Below, one piece after another: positions 38,435 to 47,085 of a stretch of DNA of 64,000 nt. The position numbers were made by a program, and so were the translations under genes. Positions within the stretch are counted from its first letter, which is position 1. Each line of letters opens with the position of its first letter. Below the pieces are notes generated by a model. That model did not search any database. It was not told the DNA's origin and saw only the letters and a program-made list of their open reading frames with translations. The stretch is from Pandoraea sp. PE-S2T-3 (GTDB lineage Bacteria; Pseudomonadota; Gammaproteobacteria; Burkholderiales; Burkholderiaceae), in contig NZ_NGUQ01000015.1 in NCBI RefSeq assembly GCF_002179965.1, forward strand, positions 310,001 through 374,000. The letters are read 5' to 3'.

Positions 38435-39739
38435 ATGACACAAACCGCATCGCCCTCACTGCAAGGCCGCGTCACACTGATCATTCTGGCCGGGGCGCTC
38501 GTGCTGAGCGCCGCCATGGGCACCCGCCAGACGTTCGGGCTCTTCATCAATCCGTTTTCCTACGACCGTGGTGTGCCCGTCACCTTGGTCGCCTTCGCCA
38601 TTGCGCTGCATAACCTCGTGTGGGGTTTTGCACAGCCGTTCGCGGGTGCGATGGCCGATCGACATGGCCCGGCACCGGTGGTCGCCTTCGGTGCCTTCGC
38701 CTTTGCGGGTGGACTCGCGATGGCCGCCCTCGCCCCCTCGGGTGTCTGGCTCGTCATCGGGCTGGGCATACTGGTCGGGCTGGGGATCAGTTGCACGACG
38801 TTCGGCGTCGTCCTGCCCGCCGTGAGCCGCGCTGTGGCCCCCGAAAAGCGCTCCATGGCGATGGGCCTCGTGAGTGCGGGCGGCTCACTCGGGCAGGTCG
38901 CCCTCGTGCCCGTCGCACAGGGACTGCGTCAGGCGTACGGCGTATCGACATCGCTGTTCGTCCTCGCCTTGATCCTGTGCTGCGCCGCACCGCTCGGCCT
39001 CTTCATGACACTGCACCGGCGCAAGGCGAAGTCGGCGAAAACCGGTGCTGCGTCGTCAACGCCCGCCTCATCAGCCACGACGAAGACGACCGCACAACAT
39101 AACGATGGCGAACACGTCTCCTTACGCGACGTCCTCCATCAGGCGCGCACCCATCGCGGCTTCCAGTTGCTCACGCTCGGCTTCTTCACCTGCGGCTTCC
39201 AGCTCGCCTTTATCGCGACCCATTTGCCCGGCTATCTCCTCATGTGTCACATGCCGATCGGGCTCGGCGCCACGGCACTCGCTCTTATCGGCCTGTTCAA
39301 CATGGCCGGAAGCTGGGCCTGCGGCTGGCTCGGCGGACGCTATCGTCAACACCACGTGCTCGGCTGGCTGTACCTGATCCGGGGCGGTGCCATCGCGTTG
39401 TTCTTCCTGCTGCCGAAATCCGATACGAGCGTGGTGATTTTTGCGGCCGTCATGGGGTTGACGTGGCTCGGCACGGTGCCACTGACAAGCGGTCTGGTCG
39501 CCAAGGTATTCGGCGCGCGACACTTGGGCACGCTCTTCGGCGTGTGCTTCATGAGCCATCAGGTGGGCTCGTTCCTCGGTGCGTGGCTGGGCGGCTACGT
39601 GCTCGACGTCACCGGCTCGTACAACCTCATCTGGGCCGCCACCGCGATCCTCGGGGCCGTCGCCGCGGCGCTGCACTTCCCGATTGACGACGCCAGCGTC
39701 GTGCCGCCCATGCGCCAGCCGGTGCCCGCAACAGCGTAG
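38435..39739 (+). CDS. MFS transporter
   Basis: A 434-residue major facilitator with about twelve hydrophobic segments in two halves, and a polar central loop near residues 190-230 (alanine, serine and threonine rich). The motif GAMADRHGPAPVV (near residue 70) is the loop 2-3 signature. The N-terminal MGTRQTFGLFINPFSYDRG suggests the OxlT/monocarboxylate-like group of MFS carriers. GAGGAGG precedes the ATG. It is 78 bases downstream of the LysR gene on the same strand, so co-regulation is likely. The substrate is unknown. Confidence 0.85.
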   Translation: MTQTASPSLQGRVTLIILAGALVLSAAMGTRQTFGLFINPFSYDRGVPVTLVAFAIALHNLVWGFAQPFAGAMADRHGPAPVVAFGAFAFAGGLAMAALAPSGVWLVIGLGILVGLGISCTTFGVVLPAVSRAVAPEKRSMAMGLVSAGGSLGQVALVPVAQGLRQAYGVSTSLFVLALILCCAAPLGLFMTLHRRKAKSAKTGAASSTPASSATTKTTAQHNDGEHVSLRDVLHQARTHRGFQLLTLGFFTCGFQLAFIATHLPGYLLMCHMPIGLGATALALIGLFNMAGSWACGWLGGRYRQHHVLGWLYLIRGGAIALFFLLPKSDTSVVIFAAVMGLTWLGTVPLTSGLVAKVFGARHLGTLFGVCFMSHQVGSFLGAWLGGYVLDVTGSYNLIWAATAILGAVAAALHFPIDDASVVPPMRQPVPATA

Positions 39740-39766
39740 CGGCATAGCGGCATGACGGCATAAAGA

Positions 39767-39802
39767 CACACGGTCATTACCTCCGAGGTAATCGACCGTG
39801 TG
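39767..39802 (+). repeat. Strong hairpin between the MFS and hydrolase genes
   Basis: CACACGGTC-ATTACCTC (39767-39783) pairs with GAGGTAAT and, after one bulged C, GACCGTGTG (39785-39802). The loop is one base. There is no T-run. It may be a processing site, a weak terminator or a REP-like unit. Confidence 0.65.
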
Positions 39803-39864
39803 CACACCGCCCGAGACAATGGCTTCACCTTCTGCCGGATTCCCCGGCCTTGTGGAGCCTGATC

Positions 39865-40782
39865 ATGCTGACCCGCCTGCCGCTGTCCTCGAATACGCTC
39901 ACTGCCCGCGAACTCGCTGCCGACCACGACGCCGGCATGACGAGCCCCGGCAACACGCCGCCGATCACCGCCTCCGGCTACCTCGCCGGCAGCGACGGCA
40001 CCGCGCTCTTCTACCGCGACTGGGGACACGGCAAGCCGGTGGTGTTTCTCTCCGGATGGACGCTCGCCAGCGACATCTGGGCCTATCAGATGACGGCCCT
40101 CGCCGGTGACGGCTTTCGCTGCGTGGCGTACGACCGTCGCGCACACGGACGCTCGGCGGACACCGGGCGCGGCTACGATTACGACACCCTCGCCGACGAT
40201 CTGCATGCCCTGTTGACTGCCCTCGATCTGACCGATGTCACACTCGTCGGCCACTCATTCGGGGGCGGAGAAATCGTGCGCTATCTCACGCGTCACGGCA
40301 GGCAGCGCGTCTCGCGGATCGTCTTCGTCTCACCGGCAGCGACGCCCTATCTTGTGAAGACCGCCGACAACCCCACTGGCGTGGACGCGCAGTACTTCTA
40401 CGAATCCCTCGACGAAATGCTCACCTCGTTTCCCGACTGGATCGAACGCCGCGCCGCGCCCTATTTCGCGCCGGGCACGTCGGACACAGTGATTCGCTGG
40501 ACATCAGATCTGATGCTGCGTACTTCGCTGGATGCCGCAGCCGCGCTCAATCGCGTGCAAACGTCGACCGACTTCCGGCCCGAGATGGCCGCGCTCGACA
40601 TTCCGGCGCTGGTACTTCATGGGGATTGCGACGCGAGTGCGCCGCTGGAGGTCACCGGCCGCCCGACGGCGCAGGCGATTGCGGGGGCCGTCCTCAAGGT
40701 CTACGAAGGCGGCACGCACGGCATGTACTTCAATCAGGCCGCCCGCATGACGAGCGATATCCGCGAGTTCGTGAATCGCTGA
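39865..40782 (+). CDS. Alpha/beta hydrolase (chloroperoxidase/esterase type)
   Basis: A 305-residue alpha/beta-hydrolase. The nucleophile is S131 in GHSFGG. VLHGDCDASAPLE holds the acid region and EGGTHGMYF the catalytic His. HGKPVVFLSGWTLASDIWAYQM gives the oxyanion-hole loop. This pattern is closest to the cofactor-free haloperoxidase/arylesterase group. The start at 39865 has GGAGCC seven bases upstream. A later ATG at 39937 would remove 24 residues without a site. Substrate unknown. Confidence 0.87.
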   Translation: MLTRLPLSSNTLTARELAADHDAGMTSPGNTPPITASGYLAGSDGTALFYRDWGHGKPVVFLSGWTLASDIWAYQMTALAGDGFRCVAYDRRAHGRSADTGRGYDYDTLADDLHALLTALDLTDVTLVGHSFGGGEIVRYLTRHGRQRVSRIVFVSPAATPYLVKTADNPTGVDAQYFYESLDEMLTSFPDWIERRAAPYFAPGTSDTVIRWTSDLMLRTSLDAAAALNRVQTSTDFRPEMAALDIPALVLHGDCDASAPLEVTGRPTAQAIAGAVLKVYEGGTHGMYFNQAARMTSDIREFVNR

Positions 40783-40841
40783 TCGTCAGAACGGTATGTC
40801 CGAGCGCCGCCGCGCGCGACGAACGCACTGAACGGCGAGAC

Positions 40842-41324
40842 TTACAGACGATGGGAATTCGCCAGTCGAAAGATCTTCGTCCAGCGTTGCGCGAGTGTGC
40901 GGTTAGGCATGGGTACCGCCCACTGCGCCTGTGCGTTATGGGCGAGTTCAAGTACGAGCGTCCACCGGCCGTTGTCGGTCACCGGATGTGCAGACGTCAC
41001 ATCGGAGAACACGAAACGTGATGCGCGCTCGCCCACACGAATCGTGCCCATCTTGCGATCCGCGTCGAGGCGAAGTGCGCCCCACTCGCCCTCGATGCTC
41101 ACAACACGCTCGCCATTGCGCCGCACACCGTGCACCGCCCGATAGCGACGCACCGCATCGACCACGAGCCAGATGACGATCAGCACGCACACGGCAATCG
41201 TCACGACCGCCGCCGGCGTGCCAAAGCGCATGGCGACCTCGCCATAGAGCCGCACCGCCCCGTAGACGATCCCCGCCAGCACCACCAGTCCCAACAAAAT
41301 GAACGGCACGACAACCTCCTGCAT
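40842..41324 (-). CDS. Small membrane protein of unknown function
   Basis: A 160-residue protein with two N-terminal hydrophobic segments (near residues 5-27 and 36-56), then a polar domain of about 100 residues. I do not recognise it. The end (MPNRTLAQRWTKIFRLANSH) is basic. It is convergent with the hydrolase gene. Downstream of the cytochrome operon terminator, it is probably transcribed on its own. Confidence 0.6.
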   Translation of the reverse strand: MQEVVVPFILLGLVVLAGIVYGAVRLYGEVAMRFGTPAAVVTIAVCVLIVIWLVVDAVRRYRAVHGVRRNGERVVSIEGEWGALRLDADRKMGTIRVGERASRFVFSDVTSAHPVTDNGRWTLVLELAHNAQAQWAVPMPNRTLAQRWTKIFRLANSHRL

Positions 41325-41345
41325 TCCACGCGATCGATAGCGCGA

Positions 41346-41381
41346 TAAAAAAGCCCTGCCGGCAGCGCCGCCCGGCAGGGC
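41346..41381 (-). terminator. Terminator of the flavin dehydrogenase operon
   Basis: AGCCCTGCCGG (41351-41361) pairs with CCGGCAGGGCT (41371-41381) around nine bases. On the minus strand it is followed by TTTTTAT. It lies 65 bases past the cytochrome gene stop. Confidence 0.88.
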
Positions 41382-41445
41382 TCCATTTCACCACAGGCGC
41401 ATGGCGCTTGCCCGCGAGGGCAAGCACCATTACACCATCACACCA

Positions 41446-42834
41446 TCACCGTGCAGGCTGCGGTGCCGCGCCCACGTCCTTGCGCACCTTCGCGACCTGA
41501 GCGGCCGTCACGGCGGGTGCCGTGTTGCCCCAGCTCGTACGCACGAACGTCAGCACATCGGCCACGTCCTGATCGGTCAGACGATCGTCGAAGCCCGGCA
41601 TCGCGTAGTGCGTCGGCGCCGACTTCGTCCACGGCATTTCGGCACCGCGCAGCACGATATGAATGAGCGATGTCGGATCCGCCGAATTCACCGTCGAACT
41701 GAGCGCCAGCGTCGGGAAGGTCTGCGTGTAGCCCTTACCGGTGCTGCGGTGGCAGGCCGCGCAGTTGTCGATGAACGTCAACGCCCCGTTGCTCTTGTCA
41801 GACCCGGCACGCAGCGCCTTGGCCGCTGTCTCGTCATACGCGAGTGCCTTGGCGTTCGGGTCGACGGGTTTCAACGTCTTCAGGTACTTTGCAATCGCCG
41901 TCAGGTCGTCGTCGCTCATGTACTGCGCACTGTGCTGCACCACATCGGTCATGCCGCCGAATGCTGCGGAATGATCGTTACGCCCGCCCTTGAGGAACGC
42001 CGTGATATCGCCTTCGCTCCAGTTGCCCAGACCGTCGGTCACGTCGCCCCGCAAGTTCTTCGCGAGGAAGTTATCGACCACGCCACCCGAGAGGAAGGCG
42101 GTGCCGTCATCGGTCAGTGCCTTCTCCTGCAACGCGACACCACGCGGGGTGTGACATGCGCTGCAATGGCCCAGCCCTTCGACGAGATAACGGCCGCGTG
42201 AAATCGGGTCGTTATCGGTCGACGCGGCATCCGCCACCACGGCCGGCGCAAACATCTTGCGCCAGAACGACAACGGCCAGCGCATCGACATCGGCCACGG
42301 AATATCGGTCGCCTTGTTCGCCTGCGCCACCGGCTGCACGCCCGACATGAAGTACGCGTAGAGCGCCTTCACGTCCGCCGGACGCACCTTTGCGTACGAC
42401 GTGTACGGCATGGCCGGATACAGCGTCGAGCCGTTCTTCGCAATGCCGTGACGCACGGCCTTGTCGAAGTCTTCGAGACTGTAATTGCCGATGCCGGTGT
42501 CCTTGTCCGGCGTGATGTTGGTCGAATAGATCGTGCCGATGGGCGACGCAATCGGCAGACCGCCCGCGAACGGCTTGCCCTTGGGTGCCGTGTGACACGC
42601 CGCACAATCGCCCACGCGCGCCAGATACTCACCTTGCTTGATGAGTTGCGCCTGCGGATCATTGGCAGCAGGTGTCTGCTCCACCACGGCAACCGGGCCC
42701 GGCGTCGGAACCCGTGTCACAGCAGGCGCCGCCGCCTCTTGCGCCCATGCGTCGAGTGCCACCAGTGCGCCGAGGGTCAGTGAGCCTGCGGCCAGAACCA
42801 GAGCGGAGCGCTTGAGCATTGATTTTCGGATCAT
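41446..42834 (-). CDS. Tri-haem cytochrome c subunit of a membrane flavin dehydrogenase
   Basis: A 462-residue exported cytochrome. Signal peptide 1-31 ends LDAWA. Three CxxCH haem sites occur at about 77-81 (CAACH), 224-228 (CSACH) and 358-362 (CAACH). This is the layout of the beta subunit of gluconate 2-dehydrogenase or of FAD glucose dehydrogenase. It takes electrons from the GMC subunit to ubiquinone. It is the last gene of the three-gene operon, 11 bases after the flavin subunit. Which sugar or acid is oxidised is not settled. Confidence 0.92.
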   Translation of the reverse strand: MIRKSMLKRSALVLAAGSLTLGALVALDAWAQEAAAPAVTRVPTPGPVAVVEQTPAANDPQAQLIKQGEYLARVGDCAACHTAPKGKPFAGGLPIASPIGTIYSTNITPDKDTGIGNYSLEDFDKAVRHGIAKNGSTLYPAMPYTSYAKVRPADVKALYAYFMSGVQPVAQANKATDIPWPMSMRWPLSFWRKMFAPAVVADAASTDNDPISRGRYLVEGLGHCSACHTPRGVALQEKALTDDGTAFLSGGVVDNFLAKNLRGDVTDGLGNWSEGDITAFLKGGRNDHSAAFGGMTDVVQHSAQYMSDDDLTAIAKYLKTLKPVDPNAKALAYDETAAKALRAGSDKSNGALTFIDNCAACHRSTGKGYTQTFPTLALSSTVNSADPTSLIHIVLRGAEMPWTKSAPTHYAMPGFDDRLTDQDVADVLTFVRTSWGNTAPAVTAAQVAKVRKDVGAAPQPAR

Positions 42835-42845
42835 GGTCGCTCTCC

Positions 42846-44621
42846 TCAGGCCTGCACCAGCGGGCCGGCGTTCTTGAGGTACTGTTCGCGAATCGCCTTC
42901 GCGGACCAGTACGCCAGCGCCGCCACCACGCCTGTCGGGTTGTAGCCCATGTTCTGTGGGAAGGCCGAAGCCCCCATCACGAACACGTTCGACACGTCCC
43001 AGCTTTGCAGATACCGGTTGACCACGCTGTTCGACGGGTTCGTGCCCATGATGGCGCCGCCCGTCGTGTGCGTGCTCTGATAAACGCGCGTGTCGTAATG
43101 ACTGCCCTTCTTGCGGATGGCGCGGAACACCTTCTCGGGGTTCATCGCACGGCCGACCTCTTCCATGCGGTCGCCCATGTAGCCGAGCATGTTGTATTCG
43201 TTGTCATGCCAGTCGAACGTCATGCGCAGCAGCGGAATACCGTAGGCGTCCTTGTACGTCGGATCGAGATCGAGGAAGGCGTCCTGATACGACATGACCG
43301 AGCCCGAGATACCGATGGTCATGTAGCGCTGATAAGCATCGGCGATACCCGCCTTCCACTTGCTGCCCCATGACGGCGTGCCCGGCACGGTCGGTGTCAT
43401 CTTGATCGGACGCCCGCCGTAGCGGATGTGACGAATGCTCGCGCCACCGAGGAAACCGAGTGGCCCGTGATCGAACTGGTCGCCGTTCAGGTCGTCCATC
43501 GACACCCCGCCCGCACCCGTGCCGACAAACGGATTCAACTGCGTGCCCTTGGGCAGCAGCACGTTGACCGCACCGTTCATCTGGTACGCGTAGTTCTTGC
43601 CGACCACACCCTCGCCCGTCTTCGGGTCGTACGGCTTGCCGATGCCCGAGAGCAACAGCAGGCGCACGTTGTGCATCTGGTACGCGGCCATGATCACGAT
43701 ATCGGCCGGCTGCTCGACCTCGCGGCCCTGCGCGTCGATATACGTCACACCCGTGGCCTTCTTGCCGTCGCTGTCGAGATTGACCTTGGTGACGTACGAA
43801 TGCGTGCGCAATTCGAAATTCGGCTTTTTGAGCAACACCGGCAGAATGGTCGTCTGCGGCGAGGCCTTCGAATACATGTAGCAGCCGTAGTTCTCGCAGA
43901 ACCCGCAGAAGTTGCACGGGCCGAGACGCACCCCGTACGGATTGGTGTAGGGCTCTGATGTATTGGCCGCCGGCGCCGGATACGGGTTGAAGCCGACCTC
44001 TTTCGCCGCCTTTTCAAAGAGCGTGGCGCCGTAGGTGTTTTGCAGCGGCGGCGTCGGAAACTCGCTGGAGCGCGCCCCTTCGCGCGGGTTGCCGCCCGGC
44101 ACGATCTTGCCGTTCAGATTGCCCGCCTTGCCCGACGTGCCGAACACTTTCTCGGCGAAGTCGAAATGCGGCTCAAGTTCTTCATAGCTCACGCCGAAGT
44201 CCTGAATCGTCATGCCCTCGGGGATGAACTTCTTGCCGTAGCGTTCTTCGTAGTGACTGCGCAGCTTCAGCTCTTCGGGCAGCGCGCGGTAGTGCATACC
44301 GTTCCAGTGGAAGCCCGCACCGCCCACGCCATTGCCCAGCAGAAACGAGCCGTTCTGGCGATACGGCACGGCCAGATCGTCCGGCGCATGGCGAATCGTC
44401 ACGGTCTCACGCGCCAGCTCCTGAAAGAGCTTGCCGCGCACCGAGTATTCGAGTTCGTCGATGACCTTGGGGTACTGCGCATCGGTGGGCGTGTCGCGCA
44501 TCGCGCCACGCTCCAGCGCGACAACGTTCAAGCCGGCGTCGGTAAGCTCCTGACCGAGAATCGCCCCGGTCCAGCCGAAGCCCACGATGACGGCGTCGAC
44601 CTTATCTTTCTTGATCGCCAT
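42846..44621 (-). CDS. GMC family oxidoreductase, FAD catalytic subunit
   Basis: A 591-residue flavoprotein. The N-terminal FAD motif VDAVIVGFGWTGAILGQEL is at about 8-26. A cysteine cluster C236, C239, C242, C247 (in GPCNFCGFCENYGC) matches the iron-sulfur site described for the FAD glucose dehydrogenase of Burkholderia cepacia. It oxidises gluconate, glucose or a related substrate in the periplasm. No signal peptide of its own is seen, so export probably rides with the subunit that carries a twin-arginine signal (44625-45347). The gene lies three bases after that subunit. Confidence 0.92.
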   Translation of the reverse strand: MAIKKDKVDAVIVGFGWTGAILGQELTDAGLNVVALERGAMRDTPTDAQYPKVIDELEYSVRGKLFQELARETVTIRHAPDDLAVPYRQNGSFLLGNGVGGAGFHWNGMHYRALPEELKLRSHYEERYGKKFIPEGMTIQDFGVSYEELEPHFDFAEKVFGTSGKAGNLNGKIVPGGNPREGARSSEFPTPPLQNTYGATLFEKAAKEVGFNPYPAPAANTSEPYTNPYGVRLGPCNFCGFCENYGCYMYSKASPQTTILPVLLKKPNFELRTHSYVTKVNLDSDGKKATGVTYIDAQGREVEQPADIVIMAAYQMHNVRLLLLSGIGKPYDPKTGEGVVGKNYAYQMNGAVNVLLPKGTQLNPFVGTGAGGVSMDDLNGDQFDHGPLGFLGGASIRHIRYGGRPIKMTPTVPGTPSWGSKWKAGIADAYQRYMTIGISGSVMSYQDAFLDLDPTYKDAYGIPLLRMTFDWHDNEYNMLGYMGDRMEEVGRAMNPEKVFRAIRKKGSHYDTRVYQSTHTTGGAIMGTNPSNSVVNRYLQSWDVSNVFVMGASAFPQNMGYNPTGVVAALAYWSAKAIREQYLKNAGPLVQA

Positions 44622-44624
44622 GAC

Positions 44625-45347
44625 TTAACCCCGCTTTCCGGAAATCGACACAGGCCCGTACGGGTACTTGACGTTCGGTTGGTCGACCCAGTCCATGAAG
44701 TCGGCACGTGCCCCCGGAAAGCCCACGAGCTTCCAGCCCACCATGTCTTTGTTGCCGCCGTGAATCGGGTCGGCCAGAAAGCCTTCCTTGGTGTTGGCCA
44801 GCAGGTAAGAGAAGAAGGTGCGCGCGGGCACGCTGTCGAACTCGACCTTGGCGTGCTCCATGTCGCCAAGCACCGTCTCTTGCGTGGCGTGGTCCAGATC
44901 GGCAAATGCTTTGTTGTACTGCTTCTTGCAGTACGCATCGCAAGCCGCAATGCCGTGACGATAGATGTCGCGCGGCGCCAGGCTCAGTTGATAACCCAAC
45001 TCGGGCGGTTGATCGGTATGGAACGGCCCCTGCATGTACCAAAGCTTGCCGTGGCCGAACGGCGTTTCCATCTGGCCGTCGATGAACCGGGGGACATCGG
45101 CTTGCAAGGCGCCCGGACCGAGTTCGTCGGCGGGAATCAGACGGTCGACCGCAGCACTGACAAAGCGCCACTCGTCGGCGGTGAAGTACTTGGGCTCGTA
45201 GGGGGTGTTCGAAGCGGCGGGCGTAGCAGGCTTATCGCTGCTACAGGCGGACTGTGTGAGCGTCGCACCGGTGACAAGCGTCGTGGCGGGCACGATCGCC
45301 AGCACCTGACGCAAGAAGCGCCGGCGCGGTTCCTTGTCCTGTGACAT
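44625..45347 (-). CDS. Gluconate 2-dehydrogenase subunit 3 family protein
   Basis: A 240-residue gamma subunit that helps export and assemble the flavin subunit. The N terminus has a twin-arginine-like RRRFLRQVLAIVPATTLV, the expected Tat signal. The family motif FTADEWRFVSAAVDRLIPADE is at about 55-75. It is the first gene of the operon: subunit 3, flavin subunit, cytochrome c, the same order as in Burkholderia FAD glucose dehydrogenase. Confidence 0.92.
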   Translation of the reverse strand: MSQDKEPRRRFLRQVLAIVPATTLVTGATLTQSACSSDKPATPAASNTPYEPKYFTADEWRFVSAAVDRLIPADELGPGALQADVPRFIDGQMETPFGHGKLWYMQGPFHTDQPPELGYQLSLAPRDIYRHGIAACDAYCKKQYNKAFADLDHATQETVLGDMEHAKVEFDSVPARTFFSYLLANTKEGFLADPIHGGNKDMVGWKLVGFPGARADFMDWVDQPNVKYPYGPVSISGKRG

Positions 45348-45717
45348 GGAATTCTCCGTTTTTGTGGGGACGAATCACGCATGACAGTCAAGCGATAGCT
45401 CGCCATGCGTGAGGAAAACCTGACAGGCTATTCACCTCGCGTAGCGCATATGACGCGGGTCATTCTACCCACAAGCTACGTACATGGCAAAGCAAGAGAC
45501 TATTGCGCAAAACGCGCAACATATTGATTGGAAAGGCTTGCAAATAATTAAAATATTTACTATTACGCACGCGCGATCTGTTTTGAATCGCAAAACATGC
45601 GGCGCATCGACGCGACAGCGTGTCGTGAAAATGAGAACGCGCGCCGCAGAGGGCGCGCGTTTTTTGAGCGCTGGAGGACATTGAACTCGCCGGTGACATC
45701 CCCCATGCAGCCGTCTC
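45348..45717. other. 370-base intergenic region with an AT-rich core
   Basis: It lies between the dehydrogenase operon and the first unknown large gene. The stretch 45540-45570 is unusually AT-rich (AATAATTAAAATATTTACTA) for this genome. It contains a candidate plus-strand small RNA (45573-45666) and the upstream promoter for the dehydrogenase operon. A short open frame at 45484-45684 overlaps the terminator and is not credible. Confidence 0.6.
45573..45666 (+). ncRNA. Candidate intergenic small RNA
   Basis: TTGCAA (45538-45543) and TATTAC (45561-45566) are spaced by 17 bases and would start transcription near 45573. The transcript would fold into GCGAT/ATCGC (45573-45591), CGACA/TGTCG (45613-45625) and a strong terminal hairpin ACGCGCGCC/GGCGCGCGT with six following T (45637-45666). 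Promoter, structure and terminator together suggest a roughly 95-base RNA. The 3' hairpin could also end the convergent unknown gene. Confidence 0.4.
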
Positions 45718-46944
45718 TCAAGAACGGTCCCACGCCCGCAGGGTGATATTGAGTCCGAGGGCGTTGCCCTGCCGTACAGAAGCCGATGGGTTGGCCAATG
45801 CGCCAGTGAAGTCATCGAGAAATTCGTCACGCCGGATATCGTGTCTCGTCGTGTAGCCCGTAAGTACCACATCCGGCTTCGTGCGACGTTGCACGGATGG
45901 CGAACGCTTTGCGGTGAGGCTGTCGAGCACTCGGATGAGCCCATCGATCTGGTCTCGCCGCTCCCTGAGAATCGAAAGCCGGTCGTCGGAAAAACGGGAT
46001 CCGCCCGTGCCCCCGGCAGCAGAGAGGGTGCCGGGCTCGGCATCGGTCTGGCCAAAACCCAGCTCGCTCAAGCGCCGGAACGTCACAGGCGCATCCGCCG
46101 GCAGTCCGACCAGCACGGCCAGATGTTGCGCCTGCGCGCGAGCCGCTTTCTGCTTGATGGAAAGTAATGAGTGGCTCACCGCGGGCTTCAGAAAATAGTC
46201 CGCCGCCTTTCTGACGATGCGCAGCGGCGTCTCGTCGCCGCATGCCGCAGGACGATGCTGAAACGACGCCTGCACGCCCCTGAGTGCGGTGATCTGCGCG
46301 GCAATCTCCTGAGCGGCGTCGACCAACGCCTGGCGGGTGTATCTGGACATCTCTCCGGCAAGACACAGGGAGGATTTGCGATGAGGTTCGATGCCAGTCA
46401 CTCGCGGTGCGCCCCGGTTATCGGAGAAAAAGCGGCAGATTTCCTCCACCTGCCTGTCGAGCCCGTCGACACCGATCGACGCGGGGTTGACCATCATCTT
46501 TCCAGGCCGATCCGACGGCGCCGAAGTGCCCGCCAGCGGCGGTCTGACCCACGGGGCGCTATCCGTCGCATGCTGTCTCACAGCCAACGCCCAAGAGACG
46601 GAACACGGTGAGGCCCGCGGATAGTTGCCGTGACTCCCCAGAATCTCGTCGGCAAAGCGGAGACGCCGAGTGGTTTGCCTAGACATATCGCCAAGCGCGA
46701 CGTCCACCCCCAGCTTTCGTTGCTGGACCGACGACCCGCCGTCTGCGTGAATGGTCTGCGTAGGTAACGACGTTGAGATCGGACCGGCGCTCGGCACCAA
46801 ATTTGCCGCACGGAAACTCTCCTTGAATGCTGGGCCGACTGCCGCTCGGCAATGGCCGCCGTGTGGCATCGCGCTGCCTGCCGCCGGACTCGTCACACTC
46901 ACCGGCAAGCCGGTCCCCGGTATGCCTCTCATGCCGTTACTCAT
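45718..46944 (-). CDS. Unknown protein, shorter member of a homologous pair (effector-like)
   Basis: A 408-residue protein with no family I recognise. The N-terminal 150 residues are rich in S, G, T and P and look disordered, as in secreted effectors. Residues 241-297, from LRIVRKAADY to LSELGFG, align closely with residues 240-297 of the next gene's product, sharing YxLKPA, a basic SKQ/IKQ helix, LxGLPA and GFG. The shared block extends into a helical region up to about 350. The start at 46944 has a GGAG site. A GGCGAGCC/GGCTCGCC hairpin (46963-46982) lies just upstream. It is likely co-transcribed from the gene at 47086-49245. Confidence 0.75.
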   Translation of the reverse strand: MSNGMRGIPGTGLPVSVTSPAAGSAMPHGGHCRAAVGPAFKESFRAANLVPSAGPISTSLPTQTIHADGGSSVQQRKLGVDVALGDMSRQTTRRLRFADEILGSHGNYPRASPCSVSWALAVRQHATDSAPWVRPPLAGTSAPSDRPGKMMVNPASIGVDGLDRQVEEICRFFSDNRGAPRVTGIEPHRKSSLCLAGEMSRYTRQALVDAAQEIAAQITALRGVQASFQHRPAACGDETPLRIVRKAADYFLKPAVSHSLLSIKQKAARAQAQHLAVLVGLPADAPVTFRRLSELGFGQTDAEPGTLSAAGGTGGSRFSDDRLSILRERRDQIDGLIRVLDSLTAKRSPSVQRRTKPDVVLTGYTTRHDIRRDEFLDDFTGALANPSASVRQGNALGLNITLRAWDRS

Positions 46945-47085
46945 ATCGAACAACTCCACGCGGGCGAGCCGACGGGCTCGCCACCTCACGCAAGGCTATG
47001 TCGATACTCGGGGAGCGATTTTGGAAAACGGGGCGTCAGTTGCGCAGACGCCCCGCAAGAGGTCATTGCCTAAGGGAAGCCATGA

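Noticed and set aside
45484-45684. 66-residue plus-strand open frame next to the AT-rich region
   Set aside because: It overlaps the proposed RNA and its terminator, lacks a ribosome-binding site and shows no family features.
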